64,000 bases of DNA from CAZRWD01 sp964603785 (GCA_964603785.1 CAZRWD010000001.1:434001-498000); one strand, 5' to 3'. Counted from the first letter of the stretch, positions 32,934 through 42,115 are shown. The notes: generated from the letters alone by a model not told the origin. A program made the numbers and translations.

Positions 32934-33496
32934 GGCTCGAAGCCCGCGCGCCTGAGCTCCACGACCTGGCTGACGCCCTCGGGGGACCTGTAGACCGCGC
33001 TCACTGTGGATGTCTCGGTGTTGTGGAACGCGAGGTAGTCGCCTCCCAGAAGCTCGTACTCCGTCATCGCCTGGTTGGTGGTCAGCCTCGGCAGGGTCGC
33101 CGGGTCGGAGAGGAAGACGGGCACGGCGAGTCCGGACTGCTCCGCGGGTACCCAGGTCTCGCCGATGGGTACGGGGATGACCTCCTGGTCCTCCTGACCG
33201 GTCCTGTGGGGATGACCGTGCCTGCGGTCCTTGAAGCGGCGTATCTGCCGCTCGAGGTTCGCCACGGTCTCGTCGAAGGCCGCGTACATGTCATGCGAAC
33301 CGGCTCTCGCGTCCAGCTTCAGCCTGTCGCCCCTCAGCTGCACGTGGGCGTTGTGGGTGCCCGCGGTCACCTCCAGGACAACATGTATGTCATCTATGCC
33401 GTCGTAGAACCTCTCCATGCCCGAGAGCTTCTCTCTGACGTGGTTCTTGATCTCGTCCGAAAGGTCGAAGTGCCTGGCGCTGATGTCGATGTTCAT
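32930..33496 (-). CDS. hpf: Ribosome hibernation promoting factor, long form
   Basis: A 188-residue protein. The N-terminal HPF/YfiA domain begins MNIDISARHFDLSDEIKNHV; a linker rich in His follows; the C-terminal dimerisation domain holds TTNQAMTEYELLGGDYLAF. The long form produces 100S ribosome dimers in stationary phase in other bacteria. ATG 33496 has AAGGAG 8 nt upstream. It is the first gene of a very long run and has a strong promoter and a terminator-like leader. Confidence 0.95.
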   Translation of the reverse strand: MNIDISARHFDLSDEIKNHVREKLSGMERFYDGIDDIHVVLEVTAGTHNAHVQLRGDRLKLDARAGSHDMYAAFDETVANLERQIRRFKDRRHGHPHRTGQEDQEVIPVPIGETWVPAEQSGLAVPVFLSDPATLPRLTTNQAMTEYELLGGDYLAFHNTETSTVSAVYRSPEGVSQVVELRRAGFEP

Positions 33497-33545
33497 GGGA
33501 CTCTCCTTTCGAAGGGCGGCCTCGGGCGGGTCCGGGAGATGGGAG

Positions 33546-33588
33546 ACAAACAAAACGCTGCCCTCTCGTCTCGCAGGAAAGGACAGCG
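33546..33588 (-). terminator. Terminator-like hairpin in the hpf leader
   Basis: On the minus strand the arm CGCTGTCC (33588-33581) pairs with GGGCAGCG (33563-33556) as an 8-bp stem with one G-T pair and a 17-nt loop, followed by TTTTGTTTGT (33555-33546). This is the form of a factor-independent terminator, placed about 20-60 nt after the predicted start point and about 50 nt before the hpf ATG. It may act as an attenuator or end a short leader RNA. Confidence 0.6.
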
Positions 33589-33613
33589 CGCCGTCAGCTC
33601 CCTCACGCCGATG

Positions 33614-33642
33614 ATAATACCGGCACCCGGCGGTCGGGTCAA
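33614..33642 (-). promoter_or_regulatory. Strong promoter for the hpf-hprK-ptsH-ptsI run
   Basis: -35 TTGACC at 33642-33637, 17 bp spacer, -10 TATTAT at 33619-33614. Each hexamer differs from consensus by one base. Its -35 lies 14 bp from the divergent gatE -35. Confidence 0.75.
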
Positions 33643-33656
33643 CGCTGCGCCTTTCA

Positions 33657-33684
33657 TTGACCCGGAGCCCGTCCTTTGTATGTT
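33657..33684 (+). promoter_or_regulatory. Divergent promoter for gatE
   Basis: -35 TTGACC at 33657-33662, 16 bp spacer, -10 TATGTT at 33679-33684. It forms a back-to-back pair with the hpf promoter, so one regulator binding between could affect both. Confidence 0.5.
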
Positions 33685-33788
33685 CCGGGCTTGTCCGGGC
33701 CGGGCGGACGACTCCCTCCCGGGCAGTCCGGATCCGGTGCCGGAACGGCCGTCCGGGCTTCGCACGGCCGGCTGGAAGGAGAACCCCC

Positions 33789-35474
33789 TTGCACCCTCCC
33801 GAAACCGACATGTATGCCGAACTGAGGGAACTCGGCTTCCGCTGCGGACTCGAGACCCACCAGCAGCTCGCCACATCCAACAAGCTCTTCTGCCGATGCC
33901 CGGCAAGGATCCGCAACGACTCCCCCGATGCCGAGCTGCTGAGGCACATGCGCCCCACCCTGAGCGAGTTCGGCGAGTACGACGGCACGGCGCTGATGGA
34001 GTTCAAGACGAAGAAGCAGGTGCACTACCTCCTGTACAACGACAGCGTCTGCACCTACGAGATGGACGACACGCCCCCGTTCAAGGCCGATCCCGAGGCG
34101 GTCGACATAGCCCTCGAGATAGCCATGATGTTCAACATGTCCCTGGTCGACGAGATCCACATAACGAGGAAGCAGTACCTGGACGGCAGCATCCCCACCG
34201 GCTTCCAGAGAACCGCCATAATGGGGGTGAACGGCAGGATCCCGTTCCTGGGCAGGACGCTGGGCTTCTTCCAGCTCAGCATGGAGGAGGACGCCTGCCG
34301 CGAGGTCGATGACAGGGGCCATCACGTGTGGTTCCGGACCGACCGGCTCTCGATCCCCCTCGTCGAGTCGGTGACGATGCCCGAGCTGCTCACCCCGGCG
34401 GAGGCCGCCGCGGGAGCGGCCCTGGTTGGCGAGGTCATGCGCTCGACCGGAAGGGTGCGGAGGGGGATCGGATCCGTCAGGCAGGACGTGAACGTCTCCA
34501 TCAGGGGCGGCACCAGGGTGGAGATCAAGGGCGTCCCCAGGATAGGCCTGATCGAGGATCTGTGCCGGGTGGAGGGCTACAGGCAGAAGGGGCTCCTCGA
34601 TCTCCGCGCCGCCCTCCTGGCCGAAGGCCTCGAGCCCGGGTCCTTCGACGCCTCCCCCCTCTTCCTTGCGCCGGCCGGCCCTGATCCGGGAGTCGAGAAC
34701 GCCGTTCAGGTCCTCCCCGGCTTCGAGCGGTTCCTCGACTGGCCCCTGCAGCCGGGCATGACCTTCCTGGACGAGATCGACGGCCGGGTCCGCGTCATTG
34801 CCTGCCTCGAGGGCTCTCCCTGCGTTCGGAGAGCCTCCGAAGAGGCCAGGGCGGCCGCCGGGGTCGTCGGGGCCGGGGATGCGGTCCTGGTCTTCGAGGG
34901 GCCTCACGAGGACCTCCTGACAGCCGCACGCGAGACCGTGGCCCGGGTGCGGGAGGCCTTCGAGGGCGTCCCTTCCGAGACGAGGCAGGCGCTGCCGGGC
35001 GGGAGGACTACGTTCGAGAGGATCCTGCCGGGTCCGGACCGGATGTACCCCGACACGGACCTGCCCCCCGAGCCCGTCCCGGAGGAGACGGTGGAGGCGA
35101 TCCGAGGGAGGCTCCGACCGAGGCCCTGGGAGCGTCGGGAGGCCTGGAGCGCCCTGGGCGTCCCGGAGCAGCTCTGTGCAAGGCTCATCAACTGGGGTTC
35201 GGCAGACCTCTTCGATCGGACCAGGGCGTCGGCCCGCTGGCATGCGCCCGCACTGGCCTCTCTCCTCACCGACCGCAGGAGGGGCTCGCGAAGGGCCGGA
35301 GCCGACTGGTCCAGGCTCGGCGACGAAGGAATCGCATCGGCTCTCGTCTCCTGCTTCGAGCACGGGCTCTCGACCAGGGGTGCCGCCAGGGTGCTGGATG
35401 CTATGTCCATGGCTCCGGGGCTCTCCGCAGGCGAGGCGATCGCCGCCTGCCCCCCGGAGGAGGTCCGTCCCTAG
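33789..35474 (+). CDS. gatE: Archaeal-type Glu-tRNA(Gln) amidotransferase subunit E
   Basis: A 561-residue protein starting at TTG 33789, with GGAAGGAG 7 nt upstream; ATG 33810 is an alternative. It matches GatE, not GatB: GLETHQQLATSNKLFCRCP at the N-terminus, DEIHITRKQYLDGS then TGFQRTA, VRRGIGSVRQDVNVSIRGG and RVEIKGVPRIGLIEDLCR. The stretch from FDASPLFLAPAG to VIACLEG corresponds to the GAD/AspRS-like insertion that separates GatE from GatB. A helical tail ends GLSTRGAARVLDAMS. GatE is somewhat longer in archaea (above 600 residues). It amidates Glu-tRNA(Gln) with ammonia from GatD; no gatD is in this window. Confidence 0.85.
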   Translation: MHPPETDMYAELRELGFRCGLETHQQLATSNKLFCRCPARIRNDSPDAELLRHMRPTLSEFGEYDGTALMEFKTKKQVHYLLYNDSVCTYEMDDTPPFKADPEAVDIALEIAMMFNMSLVDEIHITRKQYLDGSIPTGFQRTAIMGVNGRIPFLGRTLGFFQLSMEEDACREVDDRGHHVWFRTDRLSIPLVESVTMPELLTPAEAAAGAALVGEVMRSTGRVRRGIGSVRQDVNVSIRGGTRVEIKGVPRIGLIEDLCRVEGYRQKGLLDLRAALLAEGLEPGSFDASPLFLAPAGPDPGVENAVQVLPGFERFLDWPLQPGMTFLDEIDGRVRVIACLEGSPCVRRASEEARAAAGVVGAGDAVLVFEGPHEDLLTAARETVARVREAFEGVPSETRQALPGGRTTFERILPGPDRMYPDTDLPPEPVPEETVEAIRGRLRPRPWERREAWSALGVPEQLCARLINWGSADLFDRTRASARWHAPALASLLTDRRRGSRRAGADWSRLGDEGIASALVSCFEHGLSTRGAARVLDAMSMAPGLSAGEAIAACPPEEVRP

Positions 35475-36751
35475 AGCCCGAACTCCCTGATCCTGTTCAG
35501 GAGAGTCCTCCTGCTGACACCCAGCCTGCGGGCCGCCTCGGTGCGGTTCCCGCCGCAGGACTCCAGGGCTTCGACCAGCAGCCTCCTCTCGGTCTCCCTC
35601 GCAGCCCTGCCCGATGCCGAAAGCATCCCGTCCGGCTTCGAGAGGACATCGTCGTCAAGGCGTATCTCCAGGTGGGAAGGCTCGATGACCCCGCCTCCCG
35701 ACAGAGCCGCGGCCCTGATGACTATGCTCCTGAGCTCCCTCACGTTGCCCGGCCAGTCGCATGCCTCGAGCATCCGCATCGCCCCGTCGGAGATCATCGA
35801 GCCGGGATGGCCGCACTCCGCGAGGAAGTGCGCCGCCAGGGCGGGAATGTCCTCCCGCCTGTCCCTGAGGGCGGGCAGGGTGACGGGGAACTCCGATATC
35901 CTGTAGTAGAGGTCGGCGCGGAACCTGCCGCGGGCGACCTCCTGCTCCAGGTCCCTGTTGCTCGCAGACAGTATCCGCACGTCCACCCTGACGGGACCCG
36001 TACCCCCGACACGCAGGAACTCCCTGTCCTGGAGCACTCTGAGGAGCTTGCCCTGGAGGCCGGGGGCCAGGTCGCCCACCTCGTCGAGGAACACCGTTCC
36101 GCCGTCGGCCATCTCGAACCGGCCGGGCCTGCGGGCATCCGCTCCGGTGAAGGCCCCCCTCTCGGCCCCGAAGAGCTCGCTCTCCATCAGCTCGGCCGGG
36201 ATCGCGGCGCAGTTGACCGGTATGAAGGGACCCCGGCCGCGATCCCCTGTGTTGTGTATATGTCTGGCCAGCAGCTCCTTGCCCGTGCCGCTCTCGCCCA
36301 GGATGAGAACGTTGAGCGTGCTGGAGGCGGCCTTCCCCGCCCGCTCCAGAGCCTCGGCGAGCCTCCCGCTGCCCCCGACCATCGCGCCGGAACCCGTGCA
36401 GAGGCATTCCGAGAGCATCCCGAGCAGCCTCGAGAGGTCGAAGGGCTTCGTCACGAAGTCCCGCGCCCCTCTCTTCATCGCACTGACGGCCATTTCGATG
36501 GTGCCGAACGCGGTCATGAGCACAACCGGCGTGCCGGGCGCCGACCGGGTGACGGCCTCCAGGACCTCCAGGCCGTCGGCGCCGGGCAGGCAGACATCAG
36601 TCAGGACGGCATCGTACCGTGAGTCCGCAGCCAGCCCGAGGGCTGCGGTCCCGTCGGATGCCGCGGTCACGTTCCATCCGTCCTCCTCGAGCGCCGCGGT
36701 GAGCATGGTGCGCATGCCCCTCTTGTCCTCGACCAGCAGGATCCTCTTCAT
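35471..36751 (-). CDS. NtrC-family sigma54-dependent response regulator
   Basis: A 426-residue protein with three domains. Receiver domain with phosphoacceptor Asp52 (VLTDVCLPG). AAA+ domain with Walker A GESGTGKE, intact sigma54-contact loop GAFTGA, and Walker B FLDEVGDL. C-terminal Fis-type HTH (NRTEAARRLGVSRRTLLNRI). It should activate sigma54 promoters when phosphorylated, presumably by the kinase encoded next to it. ATG 36751 overlaps the kinase stop (ATGA). Its stop shares CTAG with gatE. Confidence 0.95.
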   Translation of the reverse strand: MKRILLVEDKRGMRTMLTAALEEDGWNVTAASDGTAALGLAADSRYDAVLTDVCLPGADGLEVLEAVTRSAPGTPVVLMTAFGTIEMAVSAMKRGARDFVTKPFDLSRLLGMLSECLCTGSGAMVGGSGRLAEALERAGKAASSTLNVLILGESGTGKELLARHIHNTGDRGRGPFIPVNCAAIPAELMESELFGAERGAFTGADARRPGRFEMADGGTVFLDEVGDLAPGLQGKLLRVLQDREFLRVGGTGPVRVDVRILSASNRDLEQEVARGRFRADLYYRISEFPVTLPALRDRREDIPALAAHFLAECGHPGSMISDGAMRMLEACDWPGNVRELRSIVIRAAALSGGGVIEPSHLEIRLDDDVLSKPDGMLSASGRAARETERRLLVEALESCGGNRTEAARRLGVSRRTLLNRIREFGL

Positions 36752-38361
36752 GTCACATCCCTGTCCGCGGTGACGGGGATCCAGAGCTCGAACTCGGCCC
36801 CGCCGCCATCCCTGTCGCGGGCGAGCAGATCACCTCCGAAGGCCAGCGCGATCCTCCTCGCGAGCGTGAGTCCGAGTCCCATGTGGCCCTGCTCCTTCCT
36901 GGTCGAGAAGAACGGCCTGAGGACCTCCTGGGGAGGTGCCGGCAGCCCGGGACCCCTGTCCGAGACGAGTATGCGCAGGATCTCCCCGTTCTGCACCAGA
37001 GAGAGCTCCACGGATCCGGAGGGGTCCGACTCGCCGGCGTTCCTCAGCAGATTGGACACGGCCAGGCTGAGGAGGACCGGGTCGATCCGGACGAGGCCCC
37101 GGAGTCCGGAAACGCTCACCGGACCGGGGCAACCGGCCCCCGATGCCCACTCGGCCGCGGCCTCGCCGAGCCTTTCGGCCGGGAACTCCCTCGTCGCGGA
37201 GCTGGAAACCGATGCGAGCGTCTTGAAGGCGTCTATCGTGCGGACCCCGGCCTCGATCTCCGTCCTGGCCTCGGCGAGCAGTTCCCCCGTCCGGCCGCCG
37301 GTGCTGCCCCTTGCGAGGAGGTCTATGAATCCGGCGAGTGCACAGAGCGTATTGCCCATCTCGTGCGCTATGCCCGCCGAGGCCGTGCCCAGGCCCGCCA
37401 TGGCGGCCTCCTCGGCCAGCCTCCTCTCGAGGTCCCGCAGGCGGGTCACGTCGGTTGCCAGGACCGCCCTGACCTCCCCCGGCCCCCCGCTTATGGAGAG
37501 GCTGTAAACCTTTCCGCCCGGCACTCCTCCAGCATCCTGCTCGTAATCGATGCCGTCCTGCGCCCTTCCATCGCGCAGCACCTGGCCTATCCTCTGTCCG
37601 AGCCCCGTCCTGCCCGCCGGGAACTCCCCGCCGATGTCCTCCGGGACCAGTTCTAGCAGCTCTGCGGCGGACGGGTTGTATGAGATCAGCCTACCGGAGG
37701 CGTCCGTGGAGATCACCGCGGACTCGAGGGCCGCGATCACCGCGGATGCGGTCTCTTCGGCCCGGTCCGCCCTCCGCTCCGCGACGGCCCGCAGGTCGGC
37801 CAGCTCCCTGTCCCTGATGGCGAGGAGTTCCACCAGCCTGCTGAAGGATGCCCTGGCCGCCAGGGCGCTTGCCGAGCTGCCGTCGCCGAGCCGCCCGGCG
37901 TCCGCGAGGAGGCTCCTTAGGGGATCCGTCAGATTCCTCGATACATAGAGCGGTGATGTGAGTGCGAGCAGGACCAGGATGGAGCCGATGGCCGCGAGCA
38001 CCCAGACCAGGAACGACCGGAGGCCGTCGGAGGAGCGGGGGGCAAGGACTGCCAGGAACTGCCCGCCGGGGAGCTCGCGGATGATCCAGCCGCGGCTTCC
38101 GGACTGCGCCGGGATGCTGTCGGGCGAGGTGACGAGGAGGGCATCCTCGATCGCGCCCGACAGGATGTACGGCGATACGACTCCGGGCAGGGCCTCGGCG
38201 GGCTCCCGCCCCTCGAGCCTGCTGGCGACGACGTCGGCGGCCAGCTCGGTTCCGCGCAGGATCTCGTCCTCCAGCCGCCTCTCCTGGAGGAGCACCACGA
38301 CGACGGCCACGAGCGCCGAGGCGGCCGCGGCACCGAGAGCAAGGCCGAGAAGCACGTCCAC
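36748..38361 (-). CDS. Membrane sensor histidine kinase (NtrB/ZraS-like)
   Basis: A 537-residue kinase: membrane helix at residues 1-25, an extracytoplasmic sensor loop, second helix (SFLVWVLAAIGSILVLLAL), HAMP-like region, PAS domain (AVISTDASGRLISYNPSAAE), H-box AGIAHEMGN and an HATPase with NLLRNAGES and GLGLTLARRI. It is the cognate partner of the adjacent NtrC-type regulator. GTG 38361 is used here. The reading frame extends upstream with a basic stretch (EKRRSRRF), so an earlier non-ATG start close to the end of the GT2 gene is possible. Confidence 0.92.
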   Translation of the reverse strand: MDVLLGLALGAAAASALVAVVVVLLQERRLEDEILRGTELAADVVASRLEGREPAEALPGVVSPYILSGAIEDALLVTSPDSIPAQSGSRGWIIRELPGGQFLAVLAPRSSDGLRSFLVWVLAAIGSILVLLALTSPLYVSRNLTDPLRSLLADAGRLGDGSSASALAARASFSRLVELLAIRDRELADLRAVAERRADRAEETASAVIAALESAVISTDASGRLISYNPSAAELLELVPEDIGGEFPAGRTGLGQRIGQVLRDGRAQDGIDYEQDAGGVPGGKVYSLSISGGPGEVRAVLATDVTRLRDLERRLAEEAAMAGLGTASAGIAHEMGNTLCALAGFIDLLARGSTGGRTGELLAEARTEIEAGVRTIDAFKTLASVSSSATREFPAERLGEAAAEWASGAGCPGPVSVSGLRGLVRIDPVLLSLAVSNLLRNAGESDPSGSVELSLVQNGEILRILVSDRGPGLPAPPQEVLRPFFSTRKEQGHMGLGLTLARRIALAFGGDLLARDRDGGGAEFELWIPVTADRDVT

Positions 38362-38401
38362 TCCGAGGACGAACCTCCTGCTGCGCCTCTTCTCGGTACG
38401 G

Positions 38402-39232
38402 TCAGCCAGCTCTCCCCCTCCTTCCCTTCATCCTCCTGAAGTCCGAGTAGCCCTGGAGGAACTCCGGCCTGCGCCGTAAGATCGCGCCCGCGGCATGGAG
38501 GGGGAAGAGCGCGAGGGTCGAAAGCCTCTGGAGCGGGGAGGAGAAATGCCTGTCCATTACGAGGAACCTGTTCCTCTCCCTAAGTCTCAGCATGGCAGGC
38601 GAATGGCCGGTCGTAGCCGCATGCTCGTGCTGAACGCGTGCCGTCTCGAGTCTGAGCGTCCGCAGGCCCGCGGATGCCGCCCTGAGGCCTAGATCGACAT
38701 CCTCCCAGTAGATGGGGGAGAAGATCGTGTCCAGACCTCCGAGCGACCTCCAGGCCTCCATCCGGTACATGCTGCAGGCGCCCGAGGGGTAGACCGTCCC
38801 GGCGCGCTCCCGCACAACCGCAAGCCCCCTGGAGAAGCAGCACCCGAGGAGGCTCTCGTCCCTCCCGTCGGGGCGGATTATCCCGGGCATGACGGCGAAG
38901 ACCTCCCGTGGCGACCCGTCGAGGGACGCCCGCATGGCCTCGACCGCGTCGATCCCCGCCACCACGTCGTTGTTCAGGAGGAGCATGTAGCCCTCCCCTA
39001 TCATCGATGCCCCGAGATTGACTGCGGACGAGAAGCCGTGCGGCTCACTCCCGGAGACGAACTCGACCCCCGGGAAGCGAAGGGGGCCCTGCTCGCAGGT
39101 CCCGTCGGAGGACCCGTCGTCCACGACCACGATCCTGTCGGCCCCGCCCTTCTCGAGGAGCGCCGGCAGGCACAGCCCGAGTCTGCCGAGGCCGTCGAGG
39201 GAGGGGATGACCGCCGTGACCCATGCGCTCAT
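38402..39232 (-). CDS. Glycosyltransferase family 2 (rhamnosyltransferase-like)
   Basis: A 276-residue inverting GT-A enzyme. DxD-type region VVVDDGSSDGT and LLLNNDVV, acceptor/catalytic block PIYWEDVDLGLRA. It is the last gene of the polysaccharide cluster before the two-component pair and overlaps the preceding membrane protein gene by ATGA. Confidence 0.88.
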   Translation of the reverse strand: MSAWVTAVIPSLDGLGRLGLCLPALLEKGGADRIVVVDDGSSDGTCEQGPLRFPGVEFVSGSEPHGFSSAVNLGASMIGEGYMLLLNNDVVAGIDAVEAMRASLDGSPREVFAVMPGIIRPDGRDESLLGCCFSRGLAVVRERAGTVYPSGACSMYRMEAWRSLGGLDTIFSPIYWEDVDLGLRAASAGLRTLRLETARVQHEHAATTGHSPAMLRLRERNRFLVMDRHFSSPLQRLSTLALFPLHAAGAILRRRPEFLQGYSDFRRMKGRRGRAG

Positions 39233-41346
39233 CGCGACAGCCTCGCCCGGTCGATGTAGAAGCCGGCCGGCGGGGTGCAGGGCTCCCCCGGCGTGAGCAT
39301 CACGCAGCAGCCTCCCGATGCGGGCAGCCGGACCACGAGCAGGGTATCCGAGAGAAGGCCGGGATCGGGCGGGGGCTCCGCGTCCCTCCCCCTCACCGAG
39401 GTGATCCAGGACGGGAGCGGGGCACGCGGGGAGTCCAGCCGCAGGAGGGTGTCGGCATTCCCGCAGGACACCCTCAGGGTCGGGACGACCCCCTCGAGCG
39501 CCAGACCCCTCGCGACCAGCTCGACCGTGACCGTCGCCCCGTCACCCCGCGGGACGGGCAGGAGGACGGCATCCCCCGGGCCTCCCACGCGGAGGAGGAG
39601 CTCCTTTCCCTCGGTCCAGCCGAGCCTCGCGGTCGGATCGAAGGATTCGGGCCAGCGCATGCATCCGATCCTGTTGTCGGCCGGGAGGTCCTCGGCCTCC
39701 CAGACGCCCTGGAGCCCTGCCGGGACGAGGGCGGAAGCCGCGAGGGAGACTGCCAGGACGGCGGCCGCTCCCCTGTCGCGTCCCCTGGTCGAGAGAAGGA
39801 CGACCGTCAGGAGGGCTGCGAGCCAGGCTACCGCGATCAGGACGTCGGGTCTCACCATGGACGGGAAGGCGAGCGCCGCCTGGTGCGGGAGCTCGAGGGA
39901 GAGGCGGTCGAGCAGGGCGTCGCGCCCGTCGAGATGGTTGAAGCGCAGCCATGGGACGGCCATGTACAGAGACGATACGAATGCCGACATGCCGAGCAGG
40001 AGCCTGCCGGGCCTGATCTGGGTTGCTCCCGCCGCGGCCAGGGGCAGGAGAGGTATCAGCAGCCTGCCGGTCGGAGTGGGCATCGAATGCCATTCACCCG
40101 GGAGCCAGAGGGCGATGCCCGCAAGGTATGCGAGCCCCGAGAATACGAGCGGGCGGGCGAGGTCGGGCCTCCTGCGCCAGAGCGCGGGCAGCCCGAAGAG
40201 GGCCGGAACGAGCCAGGGCGCGCGCCAGAGGATGCCGGCCTCCTGGTCGACCAGCCACCAGAGAGGGATGGATGCGATCTGGCCGAGCCTCGATCCCGAA
40301 CCCAGGAACAGGGATTTCAGGAACTCGATGTTGCCGTAGCGTATCCAGAAGAACCTCCCGCCGAGGAGGAGGCGGTCCGCCAGGAGGCCGAGCACGACTG
40401 CGAGCGCCGTGATGATCAGGATGCGCCACCCGGATCGCCTCCCGCCGGTCCGTAGGGCCGCGGCGACGAGGCCGAGGCCTGCCGGTGCGAACCGCGTCTT
40501 CAGGGCTGCGAGGAGGATGCAGGCCAGGATGGAGACCGTCAGGGCCCTGCGGCGGTTCGATGTTGCGAGGACGGAGGCCGAGATGATCAGGGCGGCGGTC
40601 CAGTCCGGGTAGGCCAGTCCGAGACATGCCGCACCCGGGAGGAGCAGGATCGTCCAGGAGGCTGGTTCCGAGGATGCGGGCCCTCCCGTGCGTCTGAGCA
40701 CGGCCGCCGTCAGGGCCGCGGTTCCGCAGCATGCCGCCAGCGGTGCGAGCCTGAAGCCTGCGATGCCGAACAGCAGACCCGGAGCCATGAGCAGTGCGAA
40801 CAGGGGCTGGTGGTGGGAGAAGCCTTCCGCGGGAGCACCGGTCTCCGGCGAGACCGGTGACCAGTCGTCCAGCTGTCTGAGGTTGTTGGATATGTCAGAG
40901 TCGCGATCGACGATGATGCTCTCCGAGAGCGCCGCGTTGAAGGCTTCGTCCCCGGTGAAGGGCACCATGCCGAGGATGACGGGCACGAGGGGGAGCACCG
41001 CCGCGAACGGCTCCCACCAGCGGCTTCCCGATGCCCTCCGGAGCATCGCGGGGAAGACCCCCGCCAGGGCGAGGGTCATGGAGGCGAGGAGGACCGCCTC
41101 CGACATCCGCCAGAGGAGTGCCGACAGGGTGAACAGCACGAGCGAGGCCGCCTCCGTCCTCCGCGGCGGCCCACAGGGGGCCATGAGGGCCGAGAGTGCC
41201 CATGCTGCCGGGAGGAAGCGTCCGGCGGTACCGGGCAGGGGCATGCCGGCAACCCTCCAGACCAGGAAGACGAGGACGGCTGCCGCCATCCTCCATGCCG
41301 CCCCGGTCAGGCGCCCGTCGCGGAGGGCGTCACTCGCGGGCTTCAA
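39229..41346 (-). CDS. Large polytopic membrane protein, probable GT-C-like
   Basis: A 705-residue protein with about a dozen hydrophobic helices up to residue 500, then a beta-rich soluble tail. An early extracytoplasmic loop (FTGDEAFNAALSESIIVDRDSD) contains acidic residues in the place expected for a GT-C catalytic loop, and EGFSHHQPLFALLMAP follows. No named family recognised. TTG 41346 is chosen: GGGAG lies 6 nt upstream, and the start sits 17 nt inside the preceding gene. Confidence 0.6.
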   Translation of the reverse strand: MKPASDALRDGRLTGAAWRMAAAVLVFLVWRVAGMPLPGTAGRFLPAAWALSALMAPCGPPRRTEAASLVLFTLSALLWRMSEAVLLASMTLALAGVFPAMLRRASGSRWWEPFAAVLPLVPVILGMVPFTGDEAFNAALSESIIVDRDSDISNNLRQLDDWSPVSPETGAPAEGFSHHQPLFALLMAPGLLFGIAGFRLAPLAACCGTAALTAAVLRRTGGPASSEPASWTILLLPGAACLGLAYPDWTAALIISASVLATSNRRRALTVSILACILLAALKTRFAPAGLGLVAAALRTGGRRSGWRILIITALAVVLGLLADRLLLGGRFFWIRYGNIEFLKSLFLGSGSRLGQIASIPLWWLVDQEAGILWRAPWLVPALFGLPALWRRRPDLARPLVFSGLAYLAGIALWLPGEWHSMPTPTGRLLIPLLPLAAAGATQIRPGRLLLGMSAFVSSLYMAVPWLRFNHLDGRDALLDRLSLELPHQAALAFPSMVRPDVLIAVAWLAALLTVVLLSTRGRDRGAAAVLAVSLAASALVPAGLQGVWEAEDLPADNRIGCMRWPESFDPTARLGWTEGKELLLRVGGPGDAVLLPVPRGDGATVTVELVARGLALEGVVPTLRVSCGNADTLLRLDSPRAPLPSWITSVRGRDAEPPPDPGLLSDTLLVVRLPASGGCCVMLTPGEPCTPPAGFYIDRARLSR

Positions 41347-42115
41347 AGCGGGCTCCCTCCAGGTGTATCACGGTGTGCTCGAAGTATCTGAAGTCGCGGG
41401 CGATCCTTATCTCGACCATCTCGCCGGCCACATCAAGGACGACGGTGCGCCGACCCGTGCCCAGGGTCAGGAGTCCTCCGGCATGCTGCACGAAGCCGAT
41501 GGGCATGTCCCCCTCCACGCCCCCCCCGTCCAGCGCCAGCTCGAGGACCCCCCCGCCGGGCATCCGCAGCAGGGCCGTCGTCATGGAAAGATCGAGGGTG
41601 GCGCGGTCCCAGGTCGCCCCTCCTGTCTCCGTGAAGCTCTCCTGCAGCAGGATCTCCCTCTCGGGGGAGGGTCCCGGAATGCCTGCGAGCAGGCCGGCAA
41701 GCACGAGCAGGACGCAGGAGACCGCCGCCCTGGCCTCGAACCTGTCGAGAACGCAGGGGATCGCGCACGCCGCACAGATCCCGGCCAGGGGAGCCCCGCC
41801 CGATGCGGATGCCGCGGCGATGGCCCCGAAGGCCGCCAGTGCCCTCGGGAGGAGACCGGCCGAGAGGATCGCACCGGCGCAGCCGGCGAGCAACAGGGAC
41901 GCCCCGCAGTCCAGCCGGCCGGAGAGGAGGGTGATGGCCGCGAGAACCGTCATGACCGCGGAGAGCCGGCCGTCCTGCCCCTGCACGAAGGCGGACGACG
42001 CCGTGAGTGCCGCCGAGACGGCGACCCATGGATCCATGCGCAGGAGCATGCACAGGGCGGCCGCGGACGCCCCCGCAGCCGCAGAGGGGAATGTGCGGGC
42101 AAGGCGATCATCCAT
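41330..42115 (-). CDS. Hypothetical membrane protein
   Basis: A 261-residue protein. The first 150 residues are almost entirely hydrophobic, about five helices rich in Ala and Leu. The last 110 form a soluble beta-rich domain (LDLSMTTALLRMPGGGVLELAL). No homologue recognised. It is embedded in the polysaccharide cluster and overlaps both neighbours, which suggests a part in glycan export or modification. Confidence 0.6.
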   Translation of the reverse strand: MDDRLARTFPSAAAGASAAALCMLLRMDPWVAVSAALTASSAFVQGQDGRLSAVMTVLAAITLLSGRLDCGASLLLAGCAGAILSAGLLPRALAAFGAIAAASASGGAPLAGICAACAIPCVLDRFEARAAVSCVLLVLAGLLAGIPGPSPEREILLQESFTETGGATWDRATLDLSMTTALLRMPGGGVLELALDGGGVEGDMPIGFVQHAGGLLTLGTGRRTVVLDVAGEMVEIRIARDFRYFEHTVIHLEGARFEARE

